Assembly (NCBI GenBank): GCA_002327765.1
Contig: DCUH01000133.1
Span: 1-54,831, forward strand
From: a bacterium UBA2219
Lineage (GTDB): Bacteria; Desulfobacterota; Deferrimicrobia; Deferrimicrobiales; Deferrimicrobiaceae
Reading direction: 5' to 3'
Length of the DNA stretch: 54,831 bases
Below the pieces are notes generated by a model. It did no database searches. It was not told where the DNA came from and worked only from the letters and a program-made list of their open reading frames with translations. Numbering within the stretch: position 1 is the stretch's first letter; each line of letters begins with the position of its first letter. Of this stretch, positions 7,224 through 14,959 are shown piece after piece. A program made the translations under genes and the position numbers.

Positions 7224-9461
7224 TCAGACCATCATGTGGTACGGGTCGGGGTCGGCGTCGAGGCGAACGCCGGATTTCCTGGCTTTCTCGCGCAGGGGGC
7301 GCAGGAGGTCCGGGAGCGCCTCCCCGAAGGGAAAGGCGGGGGGAGCGACCAGCAGGACCTGGTAATGGAACCGCCGCTTGACCCGGGCGATCGGCGAGGG
7401 CGCCGGCCCCAGCACCCGGATGCCGAGCGACGCCAGCGGCCCGGAAAGCTCGCGCGCCGCCTCGTCGGCCGCCTCCCGGGCGGCCTCCTGCCGCGCCCCC
7501 CACAGGCGCAGCATCAGCATCCGGCCGAAGGGGGGATACCCGACGGATTCCCGGACGGCGAGCTCTTCCTCCATGAACCCCTGGAAGTCGTTCTGCGCCG
7601 CCTTCCGGACGCAGGGGGCCTCCGGCGAGAGGGTCTGCAGGATCACTGTCCCGGGCAGCCCTCCCCGTCCCGCGCGCCCCGCTACCTGCGACAGGATCTG
7701 GAAGGTCCGCTCGGACGAACGGAAATCGGGGAACGCCATGGAAAGGTCGGCCAGGAGCACGCCGACCAGCGTCACCTCGGGGAAGTCGTGCCCCTTCGCG
7801 ATCATCTGCGTGCCCACGAGGATGTCGACGTCCCCCTTCTGCATGCCGGAGAGCACCTCGGCGTACGCGCCGCGCCGGCGCGTGACGTCGGAATCGAGGC
7901 GGGCGACCCGCGCCCCCTTCCATCGCTTCGCCACCCACGCGAGGAGCCGCTCCGTCCCGATCCCCACCTGCGCCAGCTTGTGCCCACCGCACTTCCCGCA
8001 CGCTTCCGGCTCGCCGCGCTTCACGTTGCAATAGTGGCAAAGGAGCGCCCCGTGCTCCTGGTGCCAGGTCATCGCGACCTGGCAGTTCCGGCACTGCACC
8101 GTCGTCCCGCAGTCGAGGCAGGTGAGGGCGGAGGCGAAGCCGCGTCGGTTGAGGAAGAGCATCGCCTTCTCGCCGCGGGCGAGCGTCTCGTCGACGGCGG
8201 CCTCCAGCTCGGCGGAGAAGAACCGGTCGGCGCCGCGCCGGTCGGCGCGAGCTTTCAGGTCGACGACCCGGATGGCGGGCATCCCGCTCGACCCGATCCG
8301 CTCCGGGAGGGCGAGAAGCGCGGCGGCGCCCGTCCGCGCGCGATGCCACGATTCGGCGGACGGGGTGGCGGAACCGAGGATCACCACGGCGTCCTCCATC
8401 CGCCCCCGGAGCAGCGCCAGGTCCCGCGCCTGGTACCGCACCCCGTCTTCCTGCTTGTACGCGGCGTCGTGCTCCTCGTCGACGATCACCAAGCCCAGTG
8501 CCGGGAAGGGGGAGAAGACCGCGGAACGCGCCCCCACGCAGAGGAACGTCTCCCCCGCGCGGACCCTGCGCCACTGCCCCGCGCGCTCGGCCGGGGACAG
8601 GCCGCTGTGGAGCACCGCCATGCCTTCGCCGAAACGGGAACGCACCCTCCCCAGAAGCTGGGGGGTCAGCGCGATCTCCGGGACGAGGAATATGGACTGC
8701 CTGCCCGCAGCCCTCGCCTGCTCGACCGCCCGCAGGTAGACCTCCGTCTTCCCGGAGCCGGTGACGCCGTGCAGGACGAAGGCGGCGTGCGCGCCGGAGG
8801 CGATCGCCACGCCGATCCGCGCCAGCGCCGCCTCCTGGCGTCCTGTCGGGACCAGCTCGCCCGACGTGTCCGGGAGGTGCGCGGCGGAAAGGGATGCCGG
8901 CCGGGGCCGCGCCTCCGCAAGAAGAAGCCCGCGGGCGGACATCCGTCTCGCGCACTCCGGCCCCCCCGGAACACGCGCGGCGAGGTCGGACGCCGACAGC
9001 TCCCCCGCCTCGCGGACCGCATCGGCCACCCGCCGCTGCTTGGGAGTCAGCCCCTCGGGCGGGAAACCGGGCGCGAGCCGGAAGAAGCTTTCCGTCCGCG
9101 CCGCCGCCGGGGCTTCCTTGCGGGGGAGCCCCCGGGGAAGCGCCGCCCGCAGCATCTCCCCCGGCGGGGCGAGGGTCTCGCGCGCCGCCGCCAGCAGGAA
9201 ATCGACATGGCGCGCCGAGATGTACGGCTCGTCGTCCAGGAAGGAGACGAGCTCCCTGGCCTCCCGCCCTTTCAGGGACGACCCGTCGGTGACCGCCGTC
9301 ACCAGCCCGGTCAGCTTCCGGCTCCCGAAGGGCACGAGGACCCGCATGCCGACGAGCGCGCGACCCTCCAGGCCCGGCGGCACCCGGTACGTGAACGGAT
9401 GGTCGATGGGAAGCGGCACGGCCACTTCGACGAAGAACGCGGGAGGCATGGACTGGCTCAT
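7224..9461 (-). CDS. priA: Primosomal protein N' (replication restart helicase)
   Basis: A 745-residue superfamily 2 DNA helicase that reloads the replisome at stalled forks. Order: N-terminal 3'-DNA-binding domain (about 1-100), winged helix (about 135-190), helicase core with Walker A GVTGSGKT at 232-239 and DEEH box at 328-331, then the zinc-binding insert at 448-491 with paired Cys (CLDCG, CRNC, CHYC, CGKC), then the second RecA-like lobe with QMIAKGHDFP and VAGRAGR. All motifs look intact. The ATG at 9461 gives the normal length; a longer antisense-rich frame to 9735 is a different frame and not real. It is divergent from the histidine kinase gene across a 61-base gap. Confidence 0.97.
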   Translation of the reverse strand: MSQSMPPAFFVEVAVPLPIDHPFTYRVPPGLEGRALVGMRVLVPFGSRKLTGLVTAVTDGSSLKGREARELVSFLDDEPYISARHVDFLLAAARETLAPPGEMLRAALPRGLPRKEAPAAARTESFFRLAPGFPPEGLTPKQRRVADAVREAGELSASDLAARVPGGPECARRMSARGLLLAEARPRPASLSAAHLPDTSGELVPTGRQEAALARIGVAIASGAHAAFVLHGVTGSGKTEVYLRAVEQARAAGRQSIFLVPEIALTPQLLGRVRSRFGEGMAVLHSGLSPAERAGQWRRVRAGETFLCVGARSAVFSPFPALGLVIVDEEHDAAYKQEDGVRYQARDLALLRGRMEDAVVILGSATPSAESWHRARTGAAALLALPERIGSSGMPAIRVVDLKARADRRGADRFFSAELEAAVDETLARGEKAMLFLNRRGFASALTCLDCGTTVQCRNCQVAMTWHQEHGALLCHYCNVKRGEPEACGKCGGHKLAQVGIGTERLLAWVAKRWKGARVARLDSDVTRRRGAYAEVLSGMQKGDVDILVGTQMIAKGHDFPEVTLVGVLLADLSMAFPDFRSSERTFQILSQVAGRAGRGGLPGTVILQTLSPEAPCVRKAAQNDFQGFMEEELAVRESVGYPPFGRMLMLRLWGARQEAAREAADEAARELSGPLASLGIRVLGPAPSPIARVKRRFHYQVLLVAPPAFPFGEALPDLLRPLREKARKSGVRLDADPDPYHMMV

Positions 9462-9522
9462 TCCAGGATGATACTACCGCTGATAGGATGGAGTCGGCCG
9501 ATTCGAACCCTTCCTCCCGGAG

Positions 9523-11031
9523 GTGCGCCTTAAATTGCCTTCGAAGAATCCTCCCGATGCCCGCGACCTGATCGACAAGCTTTCCGGCGCCTTCCCCGGG
9601 GTCCTGTTCCAGCTCCTGCGATCCCCCCGCGGGCGTTATCGCTTCCCGTTCGCCAGCCGGGGGATCCTCGAACTGTTCGAGGCGTCGCCGGGGAAAGTCC
9701 TGAAGAACGCCTCCCCCCTCTTCGCCGCCATGCACCCGGAGGACCGGGACGGCGCCGCCGCGTCCCTCGAGGAATCCGCCCGCCTGCTCCTGCCGTGGCG
9801 CCGCGAGTTCCGCGTGGTCCTGGCGAAGCAGGGGATCCGGTGGCGTTTGGGAGACGCGAAACCGGAGAGGCTCGAGGACGGCGGGACCCTATGGCACGGG
9901 TCCTTCCTGGACATCACCGACCGGCGGCGGGCCGAGGAGGCGCTGGCGGAAAGCGAGGACATGTTCAAACTTTTCCTGGAGCACAGCCCCATCTACGTGT
10001 TTTTCAAGGATCACGAGATACGGTCCGTCCGCCTGAGCCGGAATTACGAGAAGATGCTCGGGATGCCGATCGGCGAAATCCTCGGCAAGACCATGGATGA
10101 GCTGTTCCCGTCCGATTTCGCCAAGAGCATGATCGCGGACGACCTGAAGGTGCTGAAGGAAGGAGAGATGGTCGAGGTCGAGGAGGAGTTTGGGGGCAGG
10201 TTCTTCACGACCATCAAGTTCCCGATCATAAGGAAGGGAAAGCCGCCGCTCCTGGCCGGCTTCACCATCGACGTCACCGAGCGCAAGAACCTGGAGGCGC
10301 AGCTCCGGCAGGCGCAGAAGATGGAAGCCGTCGGCCAGCTCGCGGGCGGGATCGCCCACGACTTCAACAATCTGATCACCGTGATCACGGGATACGGCGA
10401 GCTGCTCCTTTCGAAGCACCCGGAAAGCGACCCGGAGCGCCCCTGCATCGAGGAGATCCTGAAGGCCGGGGACCGGGCCGCCCGTCTCACGCGCCAGCTC
10501 CTCGCGTTCAGCCGGAAGCAGGTCCTGAAGCCGCAGGTCGTCTCCCTGAACGATATCGTCGAAGGCATGGGCGGGATGCTCGAGCGGCTGATCGGGGGAA
10601 ACATCCTCCTGGAGAGCTCCGTCGATCCCTGCCTGTGGCCCGTGCTGGTCGACCCCTCCCAGATCGAACAGGTGATCATGAACCTCGCGGTCAACTCGCG
10701 GGATGCGATGCCCGAAGGAGGCTCGCTGACGCTGTCCACTTCCAACGTGACGCTGGGAGAGGACTTCGTCCGGGATCACAAGGGATCGCGGCCGGGTCCG
10801 CACGCGGTGCTCACGGTGAGGGACACCGGGACGGGGATGGACGAAGCGACGGCCTCGCACGTCTTCGAGCCGTTCTACACGACCAAGGAGACCGGCAAGG
10901 GGACCGGCCTGGGCATGGCCACGGTCTACGGCATCGTCAAGCAGAGCGGCGGCTACATCGCCGTGGAAAGCGCGGTCGGGAAAGGAACCACGGTCCGGAT
11001 CTATTTCCCGCGCGCAGGCATGGGCAGGTAG
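9523..11031 (+). CDS. Soluble PAS-PAS sensor histidine kinase
   Basis: A 502-residue kinase with no membrane segment. Two PAS-type sensor regions lie at about 26-135 and 144-253. The HisKA dimerisation domain has the phosphoacceptor His279 in GGIAHDFNN. The HATPase domain has N-box Asn387 and Asn391 and the G boxes DTGTGMD and GKGTGLGMATVYGI. There is no receiver domain, so it must act on a separate response regulator, none of which is in the window. The start is uncertain: GTG at 9523 directly follows GGAGG, while TTG at 9535 has a spacing of about 12 bases; both give essentially the same protein. A 25-bp repeat of the neighbouring tRNA begins just after its stop. Confidence 0.93.
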   Translation: MRLKLPSKNPPDARDLIDKLSGAFPGVLFQLLRSPRGRYRFPFASRGILELFEASPGKVLKNASPLFAAMHPEDRDGAAASLEESARLLLPWRREFRVVLAKQGIRWRLGDAKPERLEDGGTLWHGSFLDITDRRRAEEALAESEDMFKLFLEHSPIYVFFKDHEIRSVRLSRNYEKMLGMPIGEILGKTMDELFPSDFAKSMIADDLKVLKEGEMVEVEEEFGGRFFTTIKFPIIRKGKPPLLAGFTIDVTERKNLEAQLRQAQKMEAVGQLAGGIAHDFNNLITVITGYGELLLSKHPESDPERPCIEEILKAGDRAARLTRQLLAFSRKQVLKPQVVSLNDIVEGMGGMLERLIGGNILLESSVDPCLWPVLVDPSQIEQVIMNLAVNSRDAMPEGGSLTLSTSNVTLGEDFVRDHKGSRPGPHAVLTVRDTGTGMDEATASHVFEPFYTTKETGKGTGLGMATVYGIVKQSGGYIAVESAVGKGTTVRIYFPRAGMGR

Positions 11032-11032
11032 G

Positions 11033-11057
11033 AAAAGGTGGTGGAGGAGAAGGGGAT
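11033..11057. repeat. Direct copy of the tRNA-Ala 3' end
   Basis: These 25 bases are identical to 11205-11229, which hold the T-arm side, acceptor strand, CCA end and first trailer bases of the tRNA-Ala gene. The copies are in the same orientation, 172 bases apart. This is the arrangement left by attL/attR-type recombination at a tRNA 3' end, but the 147 bases between them hold no integrase or other gene. The intervening bases include another T-loop-like string (ggttcaatcccc, near 11170). Confidence 0.8.
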
Positions 11058-11210
11058 CGCCCGCCTGAGGCTCGGCGGCCCCGCCATCGCCCTATGCGGC
11101 GCGGCTCGAGGGCTGACGCGCTCCCGTGCGTCGCGCTTTCCCTCGCTCATCGCTCGGCGCCCCGAGCCGGTTCAATCCCCGCACACATGTATAGGTAAGT
11201 AAGAAAAAGG

Positions 11211-11286
11211 TGGTGGAGGAGAAGGGGATTGAACCCTCGACCCCCACGTTGCGAACGTGGTGCTCTCCCAGCTGAGCTACTCCCCC
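11211..11286 (-). tRNA. tRNA-Ala (anticodon CGC)
   Basis: A full 76-base cloverleaf on the minus strand. The acceptor strand GGGGGAG pairs with CTCCTCC with one G-U pair. The D-arm contains AGCTCAGCTGGGAGAGC. The anticodon stem CCACG/CGTGG closes the loop TTCGCAA, giving anticodon CGC, which reads the Ala codon GCG. The T-arm is GAGGG-TTCAATC-CCCTT, with one G-T closing pair. Discriminator A and CCA are encoded, followed by a short T-run on the same strand. Confidence 0.95.
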
Positions 11287-11301
11287 ACCTTGTAAACGAA
11301 T

Positions 11302-11330
11302 ATTTTCCACGATCCGCGCGGTCCTGTCAA
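11302..11330 (-). promoter_or_regulatory. Promoter of tRNA-Ala
   Basis: On the minus strand a perfect TTGACA (11330-11325) is separated by exactly 17 bases from GAAAAT (11307-11302, four of six matches). Transcription would start about eight to ten bases before the mature 5' end at 11286. Confidence 0.55.
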
Positions 11331-11484
11331 AGCAAAACCTTCCCGGCCCGGCGAAAGAACGGGAAGGCCCCCCGAAGGAGCGCCCAAACAGGAAACAATA
11401 GTTGATCCCCGAATCCCGCCGAATTCAAAAGCAAATAATGATTTAACCGATAAAGTTTTCCACACCCTGACCGATAAGGCATCT

Positions 11485-11991
11485 ATGAAGGCTCGTGCGG
11501 CAGAAAGGGGGTTCACCCTCGTCGAGCTCATCATCACCGTCGCGATCGTCGCGATCCTGGCGGCCTTGGGCGTGACGAACTTCCTTGCGTTCAAGGAGAA
11601 GACCCTGGTGACCATCGCCATCTTCGACATCAACGCGATCTCCAAGACGCTGCTGGCCGAGACGACGGACAACCCCGGCGGCCTGCCGGCGGGCGAGTCG
11701 GAATACGCGGCGTTCTGCGCGGCGAGCGGGCTGCCGCTCCTCGATCCATGGGGAAAGCCGTACCAGTATTACAAGCTCTACGGGCTCACGAGGCAAGAAG
11801 TCAACCAGGACAAGACCGCGCGCAAGAAGGGGCCGTACAAACCGTTGAATTACGACTTCGACCTATACAGCATGGGCCCCGACGGGCAGAGCAAGCCGAC
11901 ACTTTCCGCCAAGGTGAGCCGGGACGACATCGTCCGCGCCGACGACGGCGCCTTCATCGGCAAGGCGTCCGCGATCCCGCTGGAAGAATGA
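11485..11991 (+). CDS. Type IV pilin-like / pseudopilin (GspG-like) protein
   Basis: A 168-residue prepilin. The leader MKARAAERG is followed by FTLVELIITVAIVAILAALG: the prepilin peptidase site lies after Gly9, the mature protein starts with Phe, and Glu5 is present, which aligns subunits during assembly. After the hydrophobic helix, the C-terminal part (DPWGKPYQYY, YSMGPDGQS, then DDIVRADD) looks like a type II secretion major pseudopilin GspG rather than an adhesive PilA. No other secretion or pilus genes are adjacent. Its last bases overlap the next gene in an ATGA junction, so it is translationally coupled to a c-di-GMP-type protein, which is notable for a pilin. Confidence 0.9.
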   Translation: MKARAAERGFTLVELIITVAIVAILAALGVTNFLAFKEKTLVTIAIFDINAISKTLLAETTDNPGGLPAGESEYAAFCAASGLPLLDPWGKPYQYYKLYGLTRQEVNQDKTARKKGPYKPLNYDFDLYSMGPDGQSKPTLSAKVSRDDIVRADDGAFIGKASAIPLEE

Positions 11992-14237
11992 AGCCTCCCT
12001 CCCTTCCGGCATCGTTCGGGCGGCGGATGCTCGCGCTGCTCCTGCTTTGCATCGCCGCGCCCGGAATCTTTTTCGGGTACCTGTCGCTGCGGCGGGTGGA
12101 GGACAAGCTCCGGCAGGACACGCTGCGGGGGATGCGGTCGAGCAGCAGCAAGATCGCCATCACGATCTACGACACCTTTTCCTCCGCCTCGATCCAGACG
12201 GAATTCCTCGCGGGCGTCCTCGCAAGCCCGAAATCCAGGGAAATCCTTTCCGCGCGGGTCCTGGAATCGATCTACACGGACCGGTTCGTCGCAGGCGCGA
12301 CGCACGTCATCGACGGCTCCCGGACGGAACCGCTGTTCGGCGACCCCTGTCCCTTGCCTCCGCTTCACCACGGGTCCCTGGTCCACCTCGCCGCCGGCAA
12401 GAGCCTTCTCTACCATCTCCAGGACACCGAAGGGGGATACAGGTTCTTCCTCGCACACGGCATCCCCGGGTTGCCCCCCGAACGGGAATACCTGGTCTGC
12501 GAAATCAACGCCGACCCCCTTTGGGAACGGGTCCGCGAGGTCATCCCCTCGGATTCGGAGGCCGCCGTCCTGTACCGGGAAGAGGAGATTTATTTCCGGA
12601 GCGGCCCGCATCCTTCCGGGCTCCTGGAACGGATCGGGCATCAGAGAAAAACGGAAGCCGCGGGCAGTTTCGAATGGGGGCGGGGCCCGGAGGTCCTGCT
12701 CGTCGATTACGTACCGATCTTCCTGAAAGCGACCTTTTTCGACAGCGGATGGACCGTCGTGACCACCCAGCCCCGGGCGGAAGCGTTCGCCGCGGCAATC
12801 CGGTTCCGGTGGATCCTCCTCCTCTCGATCACCCTCATCGTCCTGGTCGCCGGGCTGTTCGCCATCGTGCAGGTCCGCCGCAGCGTCGCCCCGCTCGCCA
12901 CCCTGCGGGAGGGGACCCGGCGCATCAGCGGGGGGGATTTCGACAGCCGCATCGAGATCGGCAGCGGGGACGAGTTCGAGGAACTCGCCCGCTCGTTCAA
13001 CGCCATGGCGGAGCAGCTCGGCAGGGAGTTCCGCTCCCAGGCCGTTTTCGGAAGGACCATCCAGTTGATCCTGGGAGAGACGGACCGGGGGAGGATCGTC
13101 CGGGTCCTGCTGGACAACGTCGGCTCCGTCGTCCCATGCGACTACGCCGGGCTTTCGCTTCTCGAAACTCCCGGACAGGCGGGTGCGATGACCACATGCA
13201 CCCGCGACGGGTCGCCCGCGGACCGGTCCGGGACCGGCAGGGCCATGATGTTCCTCGACGTGAACGAAGCGGAGCGGCTGAAATCGACGGAAACGTGCGC
13301 CGTCGCGACGCCCGGCGGGGAATTCGGGAATTTCCTGACGCGCGGGCCGGTCCCCCGCCCCGCAACAGGCATCATGGCGCCGATCCTTTCCCACGGGGAG
13401 CTTTCCGGACTGCTCCTCATCGGGTACAAGAACCCCTTTTCCCCGGCACGGGAGGTCCTGATCCGCCTCCGCCAGATCGCCGACCAGGCGGCCATCGCCC
13501 TGAGCCGCGCCCGCCTGGTCGAGGAGCTGAACGAAAACGATTTCGGAACGCTCCAGGCGCTCTCGCGCGCCGTCGACACCAATTCCCACTGGACGGCGGG
13601 CCACTCCCAGAGGGTGACCGCCCTGTCCATGGAGATCGGCTGGGAGCTCGGGCTGCCGCAGAGGGAGATCGATTCGCTCCAGCGCGGCGGGCTGCTCCAC
13701 GACATCGGAAAGCTCGGCATCCCGACGTCGATCCTGGACAAGCCGGCCGCGCTCACAGAGGAGGAGTTCGACCTCATCAAGAGGCACCCCTCCTCCGGGG
13801 CGGCGATCCTCCGCCCGATCCCGACCATGGAGAAGATCATCCCCATCGTGGCCCAGCACCACGAGCGGTACGACGGCTCGGGGTATCCGCTCGGGTTGAA
13901 GGGGGACGAAATCTCTCTACACGCGCGGATCGTGGCGCTGGCGGACGTGGTCGACGCCGTGTCGTCGAACCGGCCGTACCGGCCGGGCTGGCCGCAGGAG
14001 AAGACCCTCGCGTTCGTCCGCGAGTGCCAGGGCGCGCAGTTCGATCCGGACGTGGTGAAGGCGTTCCTACGGGTCGCGGCCCAGAAAAACGGCGGCCCGC
14101 TGACCGGCACGGCGTGGAGCCCGACATCCGAACGCCCGCGAAACCCCCTTCCCCTGGACGCGGCGCCCGCCGCCGGTCCGGCTACGGTCCGCGAAGCCTC
14201 TTTTTCCGGGTATAGCGAACCGTCCCTCCGCGATTAG
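11988..14237 (+). CDS. Membrane HAMP-GAF-HD-GYP protein (probable c-di-GMP phosphodiesterase)
   Basis: A 749-residue inner-membrane signalling protein. Order: TM1 about 12-33, large periplasmic sensor about 35-270, TM2 about 274-296, HAMP about 297-350, GAF-like domain about 355-510, HD-GYP domain about 520-700. Catalytic marks are present: HDIGK at 571-575 (metal-binding His-Asp), HHERYDGSGYP at 624-634 (HH pair and GYP), and the following LKGDEI. Such enzymes hydrolyse c-di-GMP. ATG at 11988 overlaps the pilin stop. Coupling to a pilin-like gene suggests it tunes surface-structure production or function according to a periplasmic signal; the signal is unknown. The last ~35 residues are a low-complexity tail. 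Confidence 0.93.
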   Translation: MKPPSLPASFGRRMLALLLLCIAAPGIFFGYLSLRRVEDKLRQDTLRGMRSSSSKIAITIYDTFSSASIQTEFLAGVLASPKSREILSARVLESIYTDRFVAGATHVIDGSRTEPLFGDPCPLPPLHHGSLVHLAAGKSLLYHLQDTEGGYRFFLAHGIPGLPPEREYLVCEINADPLWERVREVIPSDSEAAVLYREEEIYFRSGPHPSGLLERIGHQRKTEAAGSFEWGRGPEVLLVDYVPIFLKATFFDSGWTVVTTQPRAEAFAAAIRFRWILLLSITLIVLVAGLFAIVQVRRSVAPLATLREGTRRISGGDFDSRIEIGSGDEFEELARSFNAMAEQLGREFRSQAVFGRTIQLILGETDRGRIVRVLLDNVGSVVPCDYAGLSLLETPGQAGAMTTCTRDGSPADRSGTGRAMMFLDVNEAERLKSTETCAVATPGGEFGNFLTRGPVPRPATGIMAPILSHGELSGLLLIGYKNPFSPAREVLIRLRQIADQAAIALSRARLVEELNENDFGTLQALSRAVDTNSHWTAGHSQRVTALSMEIGWELGLPQREIDSLQRGGLLHDIGKLGIPTSILDKPAALTEEEFDLIKRHPSSGAAILRPIPTMEKIIPIVAQHHERYDGSGYPLGLKGDEISLHARIVALADVVDAVSSNRPYRPGWPQEKTLAFVRECQGAQFDPDVVKAFLRVAAQKNGGPLTGTAWSPTSERPRNPLPLDAAPAAGPATVREASFSGYSEPSLRD

Positions 14238-14287
14238 AGGGTTCGGCCATGATATTAAAAAAGTTAAGGGGAATCGGCACATTGTGC

Positions 14288-14316
14288 TTGACAGCGGAAA
14301 CGAAGGTTTTTAAAAT
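14288..14316 (+). promoter_or_regulatory. Near-consensus sigma-70 promoter before the XRE/cupin gene
   Basis: TTGACA at 14288-14293 and TAAAAT at 14311-14316 are separated by exactly 17 bases. Just downstream are AT-rich repeats (ttattaaa, gtttaaaaaac near 14329-14351) that could serve as an operator for the XRE protein itself. This is the strongest promoter seen in the window and probably drives the regulator and the four-gene kamA unit behind it. Confidence 0.7.
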
Positions 14317-14357
14317 TTGGGTGGATTTATTAAACGGAGGGTTTAAAAAACAGTCCC

Positions 14358-14891
14358 GTGATCGACATCGGCGCGAGGATCAAGCATCTACGGCAAATCA
14401 ACGGGCTGGCGCAGGCCGACCTGGCCGAGCGCGCGGGACTCACCAAGGGATCCATCTCCCAGATCGAGCGCAACCTCACCTCCCCCTCCGTGGCCAACCT
14501 CTTCGAGATCCTCTCCGCCCTGAACGAGACGCCTTCGTCCTTCTTCGCCGACGTGGACGAGGAAAAGGTGCTCTTCCGGAAAACCGACGCGCTCCCATCC
14601 GAAGTTACCGGATACAAGACGTTCGATACGCTCCTGCCGAAAAGCCGCTACCGCTCCATCGTCGCCTATCGCGCCACGATCTCCCCGGGAAGGCAGACGC
14701 CCCCGGAGCCGGCCCAGGAAGGGGAGAACTACGTCCTCGTCCTGTCGGGCCGCCTGGGACTGCAGCTCGGGAAGGTCTCCTACGTGGCGCGGAAGGGCGA
14801 GAGCCTCTACTTTTCGGGAGAGCAGGAATTCGCGTACTCGAACAAGGGAAAGACGCTCGTCGATTTTCTCTGGGTGCGCACGAGCGGATGA
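14358..14891 (+). CDS. XRE-type regulator with C-terminal cupin domain
   Basis: A 177-residue DNA-binding protein. Residues 1-60 form a lambda-repressor-like HTH (IKHLRQINGLAQADLAER, then TKGSISQIERN); residues about 105-175 form a cupin barrel (GENYVLVLSGRL, then VARKGESLYFSG). This layout is typical of PuuR/SinR-like regulators that sense small amines, amino acids or their derivatives. The start is GTG at 14358; a stop in frame at 14331 rules out a longer protein, and the ribosome site GGAGGG is rather far (16 bases). It lies 68 bases before kamA on the same strand and is the obvious candidate to control it, possibly by sensing lysine or the pathway product. Confidence 0.92.
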   Translation: MIDIGARIKHLRQINGLAQADLAERAGLTKGSISQIERNLTSPSVANLFEILSALNETPSSFFADVDEEKVLFRKTDALPSEVTGYKTFDTLLPKSRYRSIVAYRATISPGRQTPPEPAQEGENYVLVLSGRLGLQLGKVSYVARKGESLYFSGEQEFAYSNKGKTLVDFLWVRTSG

Positions 14892-14959
14892 CTTCGCCCG
14901 GGCTTTTTTAAGCCCACGGCCATCCCCCCCGGAGGCGGGGAGGAAAAACGAGGAGGATC

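Noticed and set aside
7189..9735. An 848-codon minus-strand frame over priA
   Set aside because: It is in another frame from PriA, Arg/Gly-rich and without motifs; all PriA motifs are in the frame 7224-9461.
14898..14920. Hairpin gggctt-tttt-aagccc between the XRE gene and kamA as a terminator
   Set aside because: The T-run is in the loop rather than after the stem, so it would not terminate; read-through into kamA is expected.
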